From Curtobacterium sp. PhB115 (GTDB lineage Bacteria > Actinomycetota > Actinomycetes > Actinomycetales > Microbacteriaceae), in contig NZ_RJKR01000012.1 of the NCBI RefSeq assembly GCF_003752025.1, positions 1 to 64,000 of the forward strand: a DNA stretch of 64,000 bases, written 5' to 3'. The notes beneath the pieces are model-generated. The model did not search any database. It saw only the letters and a list, made by a program, of their open reading frames with translations, and was not told where the DNA came from. Below, piece by piece: positions 43,451-52,712 of the stretch (its first letter is position 1; every line of letters starts with the position of its first letter). Both the position numbers and the translations under genes were made by a program.

Positions 43451-44044
43451 GTGTCTTCCCCCGTGAACAGCCCCTACGCCCTGCGCGTGCGCGACCTCGC
43501 GCACCGGCCGGGCGAGATGCGCGAGCACTCGCTCGACATCGAGGTGCCCGACGCGATGGGAGCCGGTCTGATCGCCGTTCGCCAGGGCGCCGATCTGCAC
43601 ATCGACCTCCGGCTCGAGGGCCTGCACGAGGGCGTCCTTGTCTCCGGGCACGCCTCGGCCGACGCGACGGGGGAGTGCTCGCGCTGCCTCATCGACATCA
43701 GCGAACCGGTCGAGGTCGATTTCGCCGAGCTGTTCGCGTATGATGCCTCGGAGGATTTCGACTTCTTCGTTCGTGACGACCACGTCGACTGCGAACAGGT
43801 CGTTCGAGATGCGGTGGTGCTGTCGCTGCCGTTCCAGCCGGTCTGTCGACCGGACTGCCCAGGCCTCGACCCGGTGACGGGTGAGCGACTGGCCGATCTC
43901 GATGAGCAGCCCGTTCACGAGACGCTGGACCCGCGCTGGGCTGCCCTGACCGGCATCCAGCTCGAAGCAGCCGAACGTGCCGCCGACGGCGACACCACCG
44001 ACACCACGACCACCGAGGGCGAGGAGCGGGCCGAGGCCGAGTAG
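43451..44044 (+). CDS. YceD/DUF177 family protein upstream of rpmF
   Basis: A 197-residue protein of the YceD (DUF177, large rRNA accumulation) family, usually encoded before rpmF. GECSRCLI and VCRPDCPG provide two Cys pairs that may bind zinc. Bacterial and plastid members are needed for normal 23S rRNA accumulation. The C-terminal 35 residues are acidic and Thr-rich. The GTG at 43451 is 8 nt after a TAGGCT -10. Expressed with rpmF 55 nt downstream. Confidence 0.88.
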   Translation: MSSPVNSPYALRVRDLAHRPGEMREHSLDIEVPDAMGAGLIAVRQGADLHIDLRLEGLHEGVLVSGHASADATGECSRCLIDISEPVEVDFAELFAYDASEDFDFFVRDDHVDCEQVVRDAVVLSLPFQPVCRPDCPGLDPVTGERLADLDEQPVHETLDPRWAALTGIQLEAAERAADGDTTDTTTTEGEERAEAE

Positions 44045-44099
44045 GCCCCGACACCGCCAGCCCCCGTACTGACCACCGACCAACCGAAAGAGATTCACC

Positions 44100-44303
44100 A
44101 TGGCCGTTCCCAAGCGCAAGCAGTCCCGTGCGAACACGCACGCCCGTCGTTCGCAGTGGAAGGCCACGCCGATCCAGCTCGTGAAGACGATCGAGAACGG
44201 TCAGGTCACCTACAGCCTTCCGCACCGCGCGAAGGTCGTCGAGGACTCGGCCGGCACCCCCCTGTACATGGAGTACAAGGGCCGCAAGGTCGCCGACGTC
44301 TGA
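44100..44303 (+). CDS. rpmF: 50S ribosomal protein L32
   Basis: A 67-residue ribosomal protein. [20 protein letters not shown] is the conserved N-terminus. It lacks the four zinc-binding cysteines of the C+ form, so it is the zinc-independent type. The purine-rich AAAGAGA upstream is the ribosome site. rnc follows after 13 nt. Confidence 0.97.
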   Translation: MAVPKRKQSRANTHARRSQWKATPIQLVKTIENGQVTYSLPHRAKVVEDSAGTPLYMEYKGRKVADV

Positions 44304-44316
44304 TCGGACCGTACGC

Positions 44317-45042
44317 ATGACGACGACGTCCGGCACGACGGGGTCCCGCCCCGTGGGGCCGGACGTCGTCCGTCTGCAGGGACAGCTCGGGGTCGACATC
44401 GACCTCGAGCTGCTCCAGCTCGCCCTCACCCACCGCTCGTACGCGTACGAGCACGGGGGCATCAAGCACAACGAGCGCCTCGAGTTCCTCGGCGACTCGA
44501 TCCTCGGCCAGGCCGTGACCGTGAAGCTCTACCGGTCCTTCCCCGACCTCGACGAGGGTGACCTCGCGAAGCGTCGCGCCAGCCTCGTGTCGACGGTGGC
44601 CCTGGCCGAGATCGCCCGGATGATCGGGCTCGGCCAGTACCTGCGCCTCGGCAAGGGCGAGGAACAGACCGGCGGCCGCGACAAGTCCTCGATCCTCGCG
44701 GACACGGTCGAGGCCGTGATCGGTGCGACCTACCTCTCCGCGGGCCCCGACCCGGCGACCGAGCTCGTGCTCCGCCTCGTCGAGCCGCTCATGATCGACC
44801 CGGACCGCTTCGGTGCCGCGATGGACCCGAAGACGAGCCTGCAGGAACTCGCGTCGAGCCGGTCCCTCGGCAATCCGGCCTACCGGGTGACCGAGACGGG
44901 CCCCGACCACGACAAGACCTTCAGCGCGACCGTCGTCCTGCAGGGCGAGGACATCGCCACGGGCACCGGCTCGAGCAAGAAGGCCGCCGAGATGGCCGCC
45001 GCACTCGACGCCTGGACCCGGTTGTCCGGCCGAGCGGCCTGA
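44317..45042 (+). CDS. rnc: Ribonuclease III
   Basis: A 241-residue double-strand-specific RNase for rRNA and mRNA processing. NERLEFLGDSILG is the signature with the catalytic acidic residues. DTVEAVIGA gives the second acidic site. The C-terminal dsRNA-binding domain ends in GSSKKAAEMAAALDAW. Five bases separate it from mutM. Confidence 0.97.
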   Translation: MTTTSGTTGSRPVGPDVVRLQGQLGVDIDLELLQLALTHRSYAYEHGGIKHNERLEFLGDSILGQAVTVKLYRSFPDLDEGDLAKRRASLVSTVALAEIARMIGLGQYLRLGKGEEQTGGRDKSSILADTVEAVIGATYLSAGPDPATELVLRLVEPLMIDPDRFGAAMDPKTSLQELASSRSLGNPAYRVTETGPDHDKTFSATVVLQGEDIATGTGSSKKAAEMAAALDAWTRLSGRAA

Positions 45043-45047
45043 CACCG

Positions 45048-46019
45048 GTGCCCGAACTCCCCGAGGTCGAGGTCGTCCGTGCCGGCCTCGAGCCCGCGGT
45101 CAGCGGCGCACGTGTCCTGCACGTCGACGTCGTGGACGACCGCGCGCTCACCCGGCACGACGGCCCCGCCGAGGACTTCGCCGACCGGCTGACGGGTCGC
45201 ACCATCGCCGCCGCCGTCCGACGCGGCAAGTTCCTCTGGATGCCGCTGCAGCCCGAGCACGAGGGCGACCGCCCCGAGGCACTCGTCGCCCACCTCGGCA
45301 TGAGCGGCCAGATCCTGCTCGGCCGCGGGCGCGACGTGGCGAAGCACCGCCGGATCCTCATCGACGTGCAACCCGCCGGGACCGACCGCGACGGTGTCCC
45401 CGAGCCACCGGTCGAGCTCGAGTTCGTCGACCAGCGGACGTTCGGCTCGATGGCGATCGACCCGATGGTCCCGACGATCGACGGCGCTCCGGCCGGCCAC
45501 GGCGGACAGGTCGACCAAGTCGACCCTGACGCTGCTTGGCGACGGAGCATCCCGCAGCAGGTCTCGCACATCGCCCGCGACCCGCTCGACCCCGCGTTCG
45601 ACGACGACCGGTTCACCGCGATGGCCCGGAAGCGCTCGAGCGGCATCAAGCGGGTCCTGCTCGACCAGGGCGTCGTGAGCGGCATCGGGAACATCTACGC
45701 GGACGAGTCGCTGTGGGCCGCGAAGCTGCACTACGACCGTCTGGCCGATCGCCTGACCCGCGCCGACCTGAGTGGGCTGCTGACCGAGGTCCGGAGCGTC
45801 CTCCGGCGTGCGCTCGAGGACGGCGGGACGAGCTTCGACGCCCAGTACGTCAACGTGAACGGGCAGTCGGGGTACTTCTCGCAGCGCCTCGCCGTCTACG
45901 GGCAGCAGGGCAAGCCGTGCCCCCGGTGCGGTGCGACGATCGTGCGCGAGGCCTTCATGAACCGGTCCAGCCACCGTTGCCCCGTGTGCCAACCCGTCCC
46001 GCGGGCGCGCAGGCGTTAG
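45048..46019 (+). CDS. mutM: Formamidopyrimidine-DNA glycosylase
   Basis: A 323-residue base-excision repair enzyme. The N-terminal PELPEVE (catalytic Pro2 and Glu3 after Met removal) is intact. The C-terminal zinc finger is CPRCGATIVREAF...CPVCQP. An insertion around residues 150-165 makes it longer than the usual 270-290. The GTG is 5 nt after rnc. Cotranscription of rnc, mutM and smc is common in this phylum. Confidence 0.95.
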   Translation: MPELPEVEVVRAGLEPAVSGARVLHVDVVDDRALTRHDGPAEDFADRLTGRTIAAAVRRGKFLWMPLQPEHEGDRPEALVAHLGMSGQILLGRGRDVAKHRRILIDVQPAGTDRDGVPEPPVELEFVDQRTFGSMAIDPMVPTIDGAPAGHGGQVDQVDPDAAWRRSIPQQVSHIARDPLDPAFDDDRFTAMARKRSSGIKRVLLDQGVVSGIGNIYADESLWAAKLHYDRLADRLTRADLSGLLTEVRSVLRRALEDGGTSFDAQYVNVNGQSGYFSQRLAVYGQQGKPCPRCGATIVREAFMNRSSHRCPVCQPVPRARRR

Positions 46020-46088
46020 CCTGACGCCCAGCAGCACAGCCCAGCAGCGGCGCCGCCGCCGCGCGAGCGAGCACACCCGGAGACCGCC

Positions 46089-49000
46089 ATGTACTTGAAG
46101 AGCCTCACCATCAAGGGGTTCAAGTCCTTCGCGCAGCCGACGACGTTCGCCTTCGAGCCGGGTGTCACGTGCATCGTCGGGCCGAACGGCTCCGGCAAGT
46201 CCAATGTCGTCGACGCCCTCGCCTGGGTGATGGGGGAGCAGGGGGCGAAGACCCTCCGCGGCGGCAAGATGGAGGACGTCATCTTCGCCGGCACCTCGAC
46301 CCGCGGGCCGCTCGGTCGCGCGCAGGTGCTGCTGACCATCGACAACTCGGACGGGCTGCTGCCCATCGAGTACTCCGAGGTGACGATCGCCCGCACGCTG
46401 TTCCGCAACGGCGGTAGCGAGTACGCGATCAACGGTGAGAACTGCCGGCTCCTCGACGTCCAGGAGCTCCTGAGCGACACCGGCCTCGGGCGCGAGATGC
46501 ACGTGATCGTCGGGCAGGGGCAGCTCGACAAGGTGCTGCACGCCACCCCGGAGGACCGCCGCGGCTTCATCGAGGAGGCAGCGGGGATCCTCAAGCACCG
46601 CCGTCGCAAGGAGAAGACCCTCCGCAAGCTCGACGCGATGCAGACGAACCTGACCCGCTTGTCGGACCTGGCCGGTGAGATCCGGCGGCAGCTGAAGCCC
46701 CTCGGGCGGCAGGCCGAGGTCGCACGCAAGGCCCAGTCGGTGGCCGCGGTCTTCCGCGACGCGAAGGCCCGCATCCTCGCCGACGACGTGGTGCGCCTGC
46801 GCCGCGAGCTGCACGACCACCAGGAGGTCGAGGCCGGCCGCAAGTCCGAGCGCATCGTCCTGACCGAACGACTCGACCAGACCCGGGTCCGCCAGCAGCA
46901 CGTCGAGCAGAGCATGGTCGGCGACGACGTCGACCGCGCCCGCACCGTCGTGCACCGGCTCGAGAGCGTCCAGGAGCGGCTCCGCGGGCTGTCCAGCCTG
47001 GCGAACCAGCGACTGATGTTCCTGGCGCAGCAGGCCGATGCGCCGCAGCAGGGTCCCTCGATCACGCCCGAGCGGGTCGCCGGCGTCCGCGCCGAGGCCG
47101 ATCGGCTGGCTGCCCGCGCCGACCAGATGCAGGGCGGTTCAGCGGAGACCGCTCGTGCGGTGCAGGCAGCGCGTGACGCCCTCGACGCCCTGGACGAACG
47201 CATCGCCGCGCAGGCAGCCCGGGTGTCGCAGCACGACCTCGAGGCACAGCGGCTCGCGAACGCGGTCGACGTCGCCCGGTCGAAGCGGCAGTCGACGGTG
47301 GCGGACCGGGAACGTCGGGAGCGCGCCCTCGCCGAGGCGGGAGAACGCGCCGAGCGTGCGGCCGCAGCACTCGCCGAACTCGGTACCGATCCGTCCGAGG
47401 GCGTCGACGAGGACGTGCTCGCCCGGACCCTCGAGACCGCGCGAGCTGCACTCGAACACGCGCAGTCCACCCGCGACGTGCACCGGGACCGTCTGCACGT
47501 CCTCGAACGCGAGCGGGACGCCCTCGACGCCCGGGTCGCGGCGCTCGGCATGTCGATCGACGTCCGCGACGGGTCGCAGGCCCTCATCGACGCCGGTCGC
47601 GCGGGCATCGTCGGTCGCCTGGCCGACAGCCTGACGGTGTCGCCCGGCTTCGAGGGAGCGATCGCGATCGCCCTCGACGGACTCGCCGACGCCGTGCTCG
47701 CCGACGACCGGTCGGTCGCGCTCGACGCCGTCGACCATGCCCGCTCCGCGGACATCGGTCGCATCGACGTGGTCGTCGCGAACGCAGGAACCGACGCAGG
47801 AACCGACGCAGGAGCAGGAACCCACACGACGCCCACGGACCTGCCCGACGTCCTGCCGTCCGGTGTCCGCCGCGCCCTCGACCTCGTGCAGGGACCGCCG
47901 GCCATCGCCGCGATCCTGCGGAACACCCTGATCGCGGACGCGCCGACGGGTGCAGAGGACCTCGACCTGGAGGCGGTGCTCGCGGCCGCCCCGCACGCGA
48001 CCGTCGTCACGCGGTCCGGTGACCTCGTCCGCGCCGTCCGCGTCACCGGCGGCGGTGAGCGCGTGACCTCGCGGATCGAGCTCGTCGCGGAGCGCGACGA
48101 CGCCGTGACGCGACGCGACGCCATCGCGACGGACGTCGAGGACGCCGCCACGGGCCTCCAGGCAGCACGCACCGCCGTCGAGGACGCACGCCGCCGGGCG
48201 GACGAAGCAGACGCTGCATCGCGTACGTACGCGAAGGCGACGGCCGAGTACGACCGGACCAGCGCGTCGACGCGCGCGAAGGCCGAGAACGCTGCCGCCG
48301 AGGTCGAACGCCTCCGGGCGGCCCTGGCCGAGACCGACGGCGCCGTCGAGTCGGTGGACGCTGCCCTGGCGGCGGCCGAGTCCGCGCACCGCGCCTTCAC
48401 CGAGCAGGAGCGGCCGGTCGTCGACGCCTCGGAACGGCCGGGGCTGCAGGACGCCCTCGAAGCCGCGCGTGCCGCCGAGGTCGAGCAGCGCATCCAGGTG
48501 CAGACCGTCCGCGAGCGGGTGCGTGCCGAACGGCACCGGGCCGACCAGCTGGAACGCCAGCTCGAGGCCGAGCGGGCGGCGGCGGAGGAAGCCGCTCGTC
48601 GCGCGGTGATCCGCCGGGGCCAGATCGAGACCGCCGAACGCGTGCTCGCCGACCTGCCCGGTGTCCTCGGGGCCGTCGACCGCTCCCTCGCCGAGGCCCG
48701 CGTGCAGCTCGCGACCGAGGAGTCCGAGCGGTCGAAGCGGAACACCGAGCTCCAGACGATCCGGAACGAGGAGCGCGAGCTCCGCGACCGACTGCAGACC
48801 ATCACCGACGGCGTGCACTCGCTCGAGATGGAAATCTACGAGAAGAAGCTGCACGTGTCGGGTGTCCTCGACCGGGCGCAGAGCGAGCTCGGGCTGACCG
48901 AGGCCGTGCTCGTCGCCGAGTACGGGCCGGACGTGCCGGTGCCGGTCGACGTGCTCGTCGACCCGCGCGTGCTCGCCCGGAAGCACCGCGAGGCGGAGCG

Positions 49001-49964
49001 CGCGGCGGCAGCGGCGGCAGCGGCGGCTGCCGCGTCGTCGTCGTCCGGGACGGTCGGCGAGCCCGACAGCAACGCGCCCAGCGCCGAGCCCGACAGCAAC
49101 GCGCCCAGCGCCGAGCCCGACGGCGACGAGTCCGACGCCGACGCCCCGGACGCCGACTTCGACACGACGCCCGCCGACGACGCCGTTGCGCTCATCGACG
49201 CGGAGTCCACGCTCCCCGGCGGCCCCGCGCTGCCCGAGTTCGACGCCACCGACGAGGTCGACCTCGCCGACGTCGAGACCGTGCCGTACGTCCGCGCCGA
49301 GCAGGAGCGCCGCCTCAAGGCCGCCGAGCGCGACCTCGGCCAGCTCGGCAAGGTGAACCCGCTCGCACTCGAGGAGTTCCAGGCGCTCGAGCAGCGGCAC
49401 GCGTTCCTCGCCGAGCAGCTCGAGGACCTGCAGAAGACCCGCACCGACCTGATGACGATCATCGACGAGCTCGACACGAAGATGCAGACGATCTTCGAGT
49501 CGGCGTTCAACGACACGAAGGAAGCCTTCGACGTCATCTTCCCGATCCTGTTCCCCGGCGGGTCGGGGTCCATCAACCTGACCGACCCGACCGACCTGCT
49601 CGGCACCGGGATCGACGTGCAGGTGAAGCCCGCCGGCAAGAAGATCGACCGCCTGACCCTGCTGTCCGGTGGCGAGCGGTCCCTGGCGGCCGTGGCGCTC
49701 CTCGTCGCGATCTTCACGGCACGGCCGTCGCCGTTCTACATCATGGACGAGGTCGAGGCGGCCCTCGACGACGCGAACCTCGGTCGGCTGCTGACCGTGT
49801 TCGAGCGGCTCCGCGAGTCCTCGCAGCTCATCGTCATCACGCACCAGAAGCGCACGATGGAGATCGCCGACGCCCTGTACGGGGTGTCGATGCGGCAGGA
49901 CGGCGTGTCCGCGGTCGTCGGGCAGCGGGTGCAGAAGCGCGAGCCCGCCGAGGCGGTCGCGTAG
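46089..49964 (+). CDS. smc: Chromosome segregation protein SMC
   Basis: A 1,291-residue condensin ATPase. FKSFAQPTTF and GPNGSGKSNVVDAL (Walker A) form the N-terminal head. Two long coiled coils flank a hinge at about residues 490-650. LLSGGERSLAAVALL is the ABC signature and YIMDEVEAALDDANL Walker B. Unusual: between the returning coil and the C-terminal head there is a roughly 75-residue Ala/Ser/Asp-rich insert (bases 49000-49230) with a 27-bp repeat coding for EPDSNAPSA. The start ATG is 69 nt after mutM. Confidence 0.95.
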   Translation: MYLKSLTIKGFKSFAQPTTFAFEPGVTCIVGPNGSGKSNVVDALAWVMGEQGAKTLRGGKMEDVIFAGTSTRGPLGRAQVLLTIDNSDGLLPIEYSEVTIARTLFRNGGSEYAINGENCRLLDVQELLSDTGLGREMHVIVGQGQLDKVLHATPEDRRGFIEEAAGILKHRRRKEKTLRKLDAMQTNLTRLSDLAGEIRRQLKPLGRQAEVARKAQSVAAVFRDAKARILADDVVRLRRELHDHQEVEAGRKSERIVLTERLDQTRVRQQHVEQSMVGDDVDRARTVVHRLESVQERLRGLSSLANQRLMFLAQQADAPQQGPSITPERVAGVRAEADRLAARADQMQGGSAETARAVQAARDALDALDERIAAQAARVSQHDLEAQRLANAVDVARSKRQSTVADRERRERALAEAGERAERAAAALAELGTDPSEGVDEDVLARTLETARAALEHAQSTRDVHRDRLHVLERERDALDARVAALGMSIDVRDGSQALIDAGRAGIVGRLADSLTVSPGFEGAIAIALDGLADAVLADDRSVALDAVDHARSADIGRIDVVVANAGTDAGTDAGAGTHTTPTDLPDVLPSGVRRALDLVQGPPAIAAILRNTLIADAPTGAEDLDLEAVLAAAPHATVVTRSGDLVRAVRVTGGGERVTSRIELVAERDDAVTRRDAIATDVEDAATGLQAARTAVEDARRRADEADAASRTYAKATAEYDRTSASTRAKAENAAAEVERLRAALAETDGAVESVDAALAAAESAHRAFTEQERPVVDASERPGLQDALEAARAAEVEQRIQVQTVRERVRAERHRADQLERQLEAERAAAEEAARRAVIRRGQIETAERVLADLPGVLGAVDRSLAEARVQLATEESERSKRNTELQTIRNEERELRDRLQTITDGVHSLEMEIYEKKLHVSGVLDRAQSELGLTEAVLVAEYGPDVPVPVDVLVDPRVLARKHREAERAAAAAAAAAAASSSSGTVGEPDSNAPSAEPDSNAPSAEPDGDESDADAPDADFDTTPADDAVALIDAESTLPGGPALPEFDATDEVDLADVETVPYVRAEQERRLKAAERDLGQLGKVNPLALEEFQALEQRHAFLAEQLEDLQKTRTDLMTIIDELDTKMQTIFESAFNDTKEAFDVIFPILFPGGSGSINLTDPTDLLGTGIDVQVKPAGKKIDRLTLLSGGERSLAAVALLVAIFTARPSPFYIMDEVEAALDDANLGRLLTVFERLRESSQLIVITHQKRTMEIADALYGVSMRQDGVSAVVGQRVQKREPAEAVA

Positions 49965-50010
49965 CCGAGCCGAGCCAGAGCCGGAGCCGGAGCCGCTCGG
50001 CAGCTCACGC

Positions 50011-50058
50011 GCTCAGCGACACCTCACGCGCGTTCGGAGCCGTGAAGTGTCGCTCAGC
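50011..50058. repeat. Inverted repeat with GCTCAGCGACAC arms
   Basis: 50011-50028 and 50041-50058 are reverse complements with two mismatches around a 12-nt loop, just before palindrome copy 6. Confidence 0.6.
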
Positions 50059-50110
50059 CCGAAAGGTCGGGGGCAGGCCGGGCCGGGCCGGGGCGCGCGA
50101 CGCGACCACG

Positions 50111-50158
50111 GACGGACGGGAGGCGCGGTGCCAGCTGGCACCGCGCCTCCCGTCCGTC
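50111..50158. repeat. Dispersed GC-rich palindrome, copy 6
   Basis: A perfect 48-bp palindrome, core GGTGCCAGCTGGCACC, between convergent smc and the TerC-family gene. Confidence 0.9.
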
Positions 50159-50170
50159 AGGTGGTGACGG

Positions 50171-51196
50171 CTACTTCGCGTCGGCCTCCGCCGTCGTCGG
50201 CTCGCCCGTCGGGGTCAGGCCGCGCTCCTGGCGCTTCTTCGAGACGACCAGCGACGCGATCGTGGCGACCGTGATCGTCAGCAGGATGAAGCCCAGCGAG
50301 AACCAGATCGGGATCTCCGGCGCCCACTCGATGTGCTGTCCGCCGTTGATGAACGGCAGCTCGTTGACGTGCATCGCGTGGAAGACCAGCTTCACGCCGA
50401 TGAAGGCGAGGATGACCGCGAGGCCCTGGCCCAGGTAGATGAGCTTCTCGAGCAGGCCGGCGATGAGGAAGTAGAGCTGGCGGAGCCCGAGCAGCGAGAA
50501 CGCGTTCGCCGTGAACACGATGAAGGCGTCCTGCGTCAGGCCGAAGATCGCCGGGATCGAGTCGAGCGCGAACAGGACGTCGGTCAGGCCGATCGAGACC
50601 ATGACGAGCAGCATCGGGGTGAAGAGGCGCTTGCCGTCGACGCGGGTGGTCAGGCGGTCGCCGTCGTAGTCCTTCGAGGTCGGGATGATGCGTCGCAGGA
50701 TCCGGATGAGCCGGGAGTCACCCTCGGACGCGTCGTGCTCGTTGCCGCCCTTGACCTGCGACCAGGCGAGCCAGAACAGCAGTGCGCCGAAGAGGTAGAA
50801 GACCCACGAGAAGTTGTCGATGATGGCGACGCCGGCCGCGATGAACCCACCGCGGGCGATGAGGGCGATGGCGACACCGACCAGCAGGACCTTCTGCTGG
50901 AACGCCTTCGGCACCGCGAAGGTCGTCATGATGATGAGGAAGACGAAGAGGTTGTCGACGGACAACGCCTTCTCGGTGAGCCACCCGGCGAAGTACTCGC
51001 CGCCGGCTTGTCCGCCGCCGAACACCCAGACACCGACACCGAACAGGATCGCGAGGGCGATGTAGAAGGCCGACCAGAACGCGGATTCGCGGATCGTCGG
51101 CTCGTGGGGCGTGCGGACGTGCGAGTAGAAGTCGAAGACCAGCAGCGCCAAGATGCCTGCGATGGTCAGAAGCCAGACGAAGAGTGGGACGTCCAC
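50171..51196 (-). CDS. TerC-family integral membrane protein, probable manganese exporter
   Basis: A 341-residue protein with about eight to nine transmembrane segments. EKALSVDNLFVFLIIM and GLTDVLFALDSIPAIFG are the two TerC signatures with conserved Asp residues. Members such as Alx and YkoY/MeeF move Mn2+ out of the cytoplasm or metallate exported proteins. The GTG start has AAGGA 6 nt upstream. That ribosome site can pair with the 3' strand of a yybP-ykoY-like aptamer in the leader, so translation is probably switched on by manganese. Confidence 0.87.
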   Translation of the reverse strand: MDVPLFVWLLTIAGILALLVFDFYSHVRTPHEPTIRESAFWSAFYIALAILFGVGVWVFGGGQAGGEYFAGWLTEKALSVDNLFVFLIIMTTFAVPKAFQQKVLLVGVAIALIARGGFIAAGVAIIDNFSWVFYLFGALLFWLAWSQVKGGNEHDASEGDSRLIRILRRIIPTSKDYDGDRLTTRVDGKRLFTPMLLVMVSIGLTDVLFALDSIPAIFGLTQDAFIVFTANAFSLLGLRQLYFLIAGLLEKLIYLGQGLAVILAFIGVKLVFHAMHVNELPFINGGQHIEWAPEIPIWFSLGFILLTITVATIASLVVSKKRQERGLTPTGEPTTAEADAK

Positions 51197-51202
51197 GGTG
51201 TT

Positions 51203-51365
51203 CCTTCAGGTAGAGGGCGCTGCCGCGAAAACGGGTGCGCCGAAGCCTGAAGGTCTCTTCCGCCGCGATCCACCCGACTGGGTGCTTCACGACCGACGCC
51301 CCGGGTCCAGGTCGTTCTGGGCCGTACTGACGGGGTCGCCGAGAGGGAATACTCCCCTTCGTGAC
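51203..51365 (-). ncRNA. Candidate yybP-ykoY manganese riboswitch in the TerC-gene leader
   Basis: The minus-strand leader opens with GAAGGGGAGTA and ends in GGCGGAAGAGACCTTC, like the 5' and 3' conserved edges of yybP-ykoY aptamers. P1 would pair GAAGG (near 51360) with CCTTC. The overlapping CCTTCAGG (51253-51246) is also perfectly complementary to CCTGAAGG (51210-51203), which contains the ribosome site. Mutually exclusive helices give a simple on-switch: metal-bound P1 frees the ribosome site. Confidence 0.7.
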
Positions 51366-51415
51366 CACGAGCCTACTGGGCCGCACCGGTCCGTGGTGCG
51401 CTCTAAGCTGGGAAC

Positions 51416-52285
51416 ATGGCGAGTACCTGGTCACTGTCCTCCCGGCTGCGCGGGCTGTTCCAGCGCAAGACGATCGACGAGACCACGTGGGATGACCTCG
51501 AGACGGCGCTCATCGGCGCCGACTTCGGGCCGGACATCTCCGAGGCGATCATCGAGGACCTGCACGCCCGGGTCGACCGGTACGGCACGACCGACCCCGC
51601 CGACCTCCAGCGGATGCTGCGCGAGGTGCTCGAGGAACGCCTGTCGAAGCTCGACACCACGCTCAAGCTCAGCGCGCGGCCTGCCGTCGTGCTCGTCGTC
51701 GGGGTCAACGGCGTCGGCAAGACCACCACGATCGGCAAGTTCGCCAAGTTCCTGAAGACGTACGACCGCACCGTGCTGGTCGGCGCGGCGGACACCTTCC
51801 GCGCCGCGGCGGTCGAGCAGGTCGCCACGTGGGCCGAGCGCGCCGGCGTCGACGTCGTCCGTCCGTCGCAGCCCGGGCAGGACCCGGCATCGGTGGCGTA
51901 CCAGACCGTCGAGAAGGCGATCCGGGACAACACCGAGATCGTCGTCATCGACACCGCCGGCCGACTGCACACCAAGGCGGGCTTGATGGACGAGCTCACG
52001 AAGATCAAGCGCGTCGTCGAGAAGCAGACCGAGATCAGCGAGGTCCTGCTCGTCCTCGACGCCACCACCGGGCAGAACGGCCTCGCACAGGCGCAGGCGT
52101 TCATCGAGGGCGCCGGCGTCACGGGCCTCGTCATCACGAAGCTCGACGGCTCCGCGAAGGCCGGGTTCGTCCTGAGCGTGCAGGAGAAGACGGGCATCCC
52201 GATCAAGCTCATCGGTCAGGGCGAGGGCATCAACGACCTCACCGGTTTCACCCCGCACGTGTTCGTGCAGAACCTCGTCGGCTGA
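51416..52285 (+). CDS. ftsY: Signal recognition particle receptor FtsY
   Basis: A 289-residue SRP-type GTPase that docks the ribosome-SRP complex at the membrane. GVNGVGKTTTIGK is the P-loop, DTAGRLHTK the G3, and TKLDGSAKAG the specificity motif. It lacks the long acidic N-terminal domain of E. coli FtsY, as is common in Gram-positives. The ATG lies 6 nt after TAAGCT, another probable leaderless gene. Its partner Ffh is encoded at 55941. Confidence 0.96.
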   Translation: MASTWSLSSRLRGLFQRKTIDETTWDDLETALIGADFGPDISEAIIEDLHARVDRYGTTDPADLQRMLREVLEERLSKLDTTLKLSARPAVVLVVGVNGVGKTTTIGKFAKFLKTYDRTVLVGAADTFRAAAVEQVATWAERAGVDVVRPSQPGQDPASVAYQTVEKAIRDNTEIVVIDTAGRLHTKAGLMDELTKIKRVVEKQTEISEVLLVLDATTGQNGLAQAQAFIEGAGVTGLVITKLDGSAKAGFVLSVQEKTGIPIKLIGQGEGINDLTGFTPHVFVQNLVG

Positions 52286-52350
52286 TTCCGGGTAGCGTCC
52301 CTGTCGGCCCGGGCATCCGCTCGGTCTCGTTCCAGGGATAGGAGACCCTC

Positions 52351-52509
52351 ATGCCCGCACTGCTGATCATCGCGATCATCGTCGGCCTCGTCCTGCTCTT
52401 CAGCGGCATCTTCGTCGGTGCACTGAAGTTCCTGCTGTGGGTGGGCATCGTGCTCATCATCCTGGCCGTCATCGGCTGGCTGCTCAGGAGCATCCGCGGT
52501 CGCGCCTAG
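52351..52509 (+). CDS. Small hydrophobic membrane protein (52 aa)
   Basis: A 52-residue ORF. Nearly all of it is Ile, Leu, Val, Gly and Ala, in two close hydrophobic segments ending in the basic tail RSIRGRA. A strong ribosome site (AGGAGAC) is spaced 4-5 nt before the ATG. Such very small membrane proteins are frequent in actinobacteria; function unknown. It follows ftsY by 65 nt and ends before two repeats and the convergent lipA. Confidence 0.75.
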   Translation: MPALLIIAIIVGLVLLFSGIFVGALKFLLWVGIVLIILAVIGWLLRSIRGRA

Positions 52510-52538
52510 CGACGCGGCGTCCGTGACGGACGCGTGCA

Positions 52539-52584
52539 ACGGACGGGAGGCACGGTGCCAGCTGGCACCGTGCCTCCCGTCTGT
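52539..52584. repeat. Dispersed GC-rich palindrome, copy 7
   Basis: A 46-bp palindrome (one G-T wobble), core GGTGCCAGCTGGCACC, between the small membrane protein gene and convergent lipA. Confidence 0.88.
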
Positions 52585-52644
52585 CCGTGGTCGCGACCAG
52601 TGCCGCGAGGGCGACGGATCTCGTCGCGGACCCACGATCCTCTC

Positions 52645-52697
52645 CGCGAAAGCGACAGACTGCCGCGGACTGTCGGCGGAGACCTGTCGCTTTCGCG
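52645..52697. repeat. Inverted repeat of the GCGAAAGCGACAG family
   Basis: Perfect 14-nt arms CGCGAAAGCGACAG (52645-52658) and CTGTCGCTTTCGCG (52684-52697). A half copy, GCGAGGGCGACGG, precedes at about 52604. Confidence 0.75.
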
Positions 52698-52712
52698 AGT
52701 CGGTGGACGACC

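Noticed and set aside
46016-49844. Very long antisense ORFs opposite smc
   Set aside because: They are third-position GC shadows with Arg/Ser/Ala or charged low-complexity composition and no domain. The smc reading is certain.
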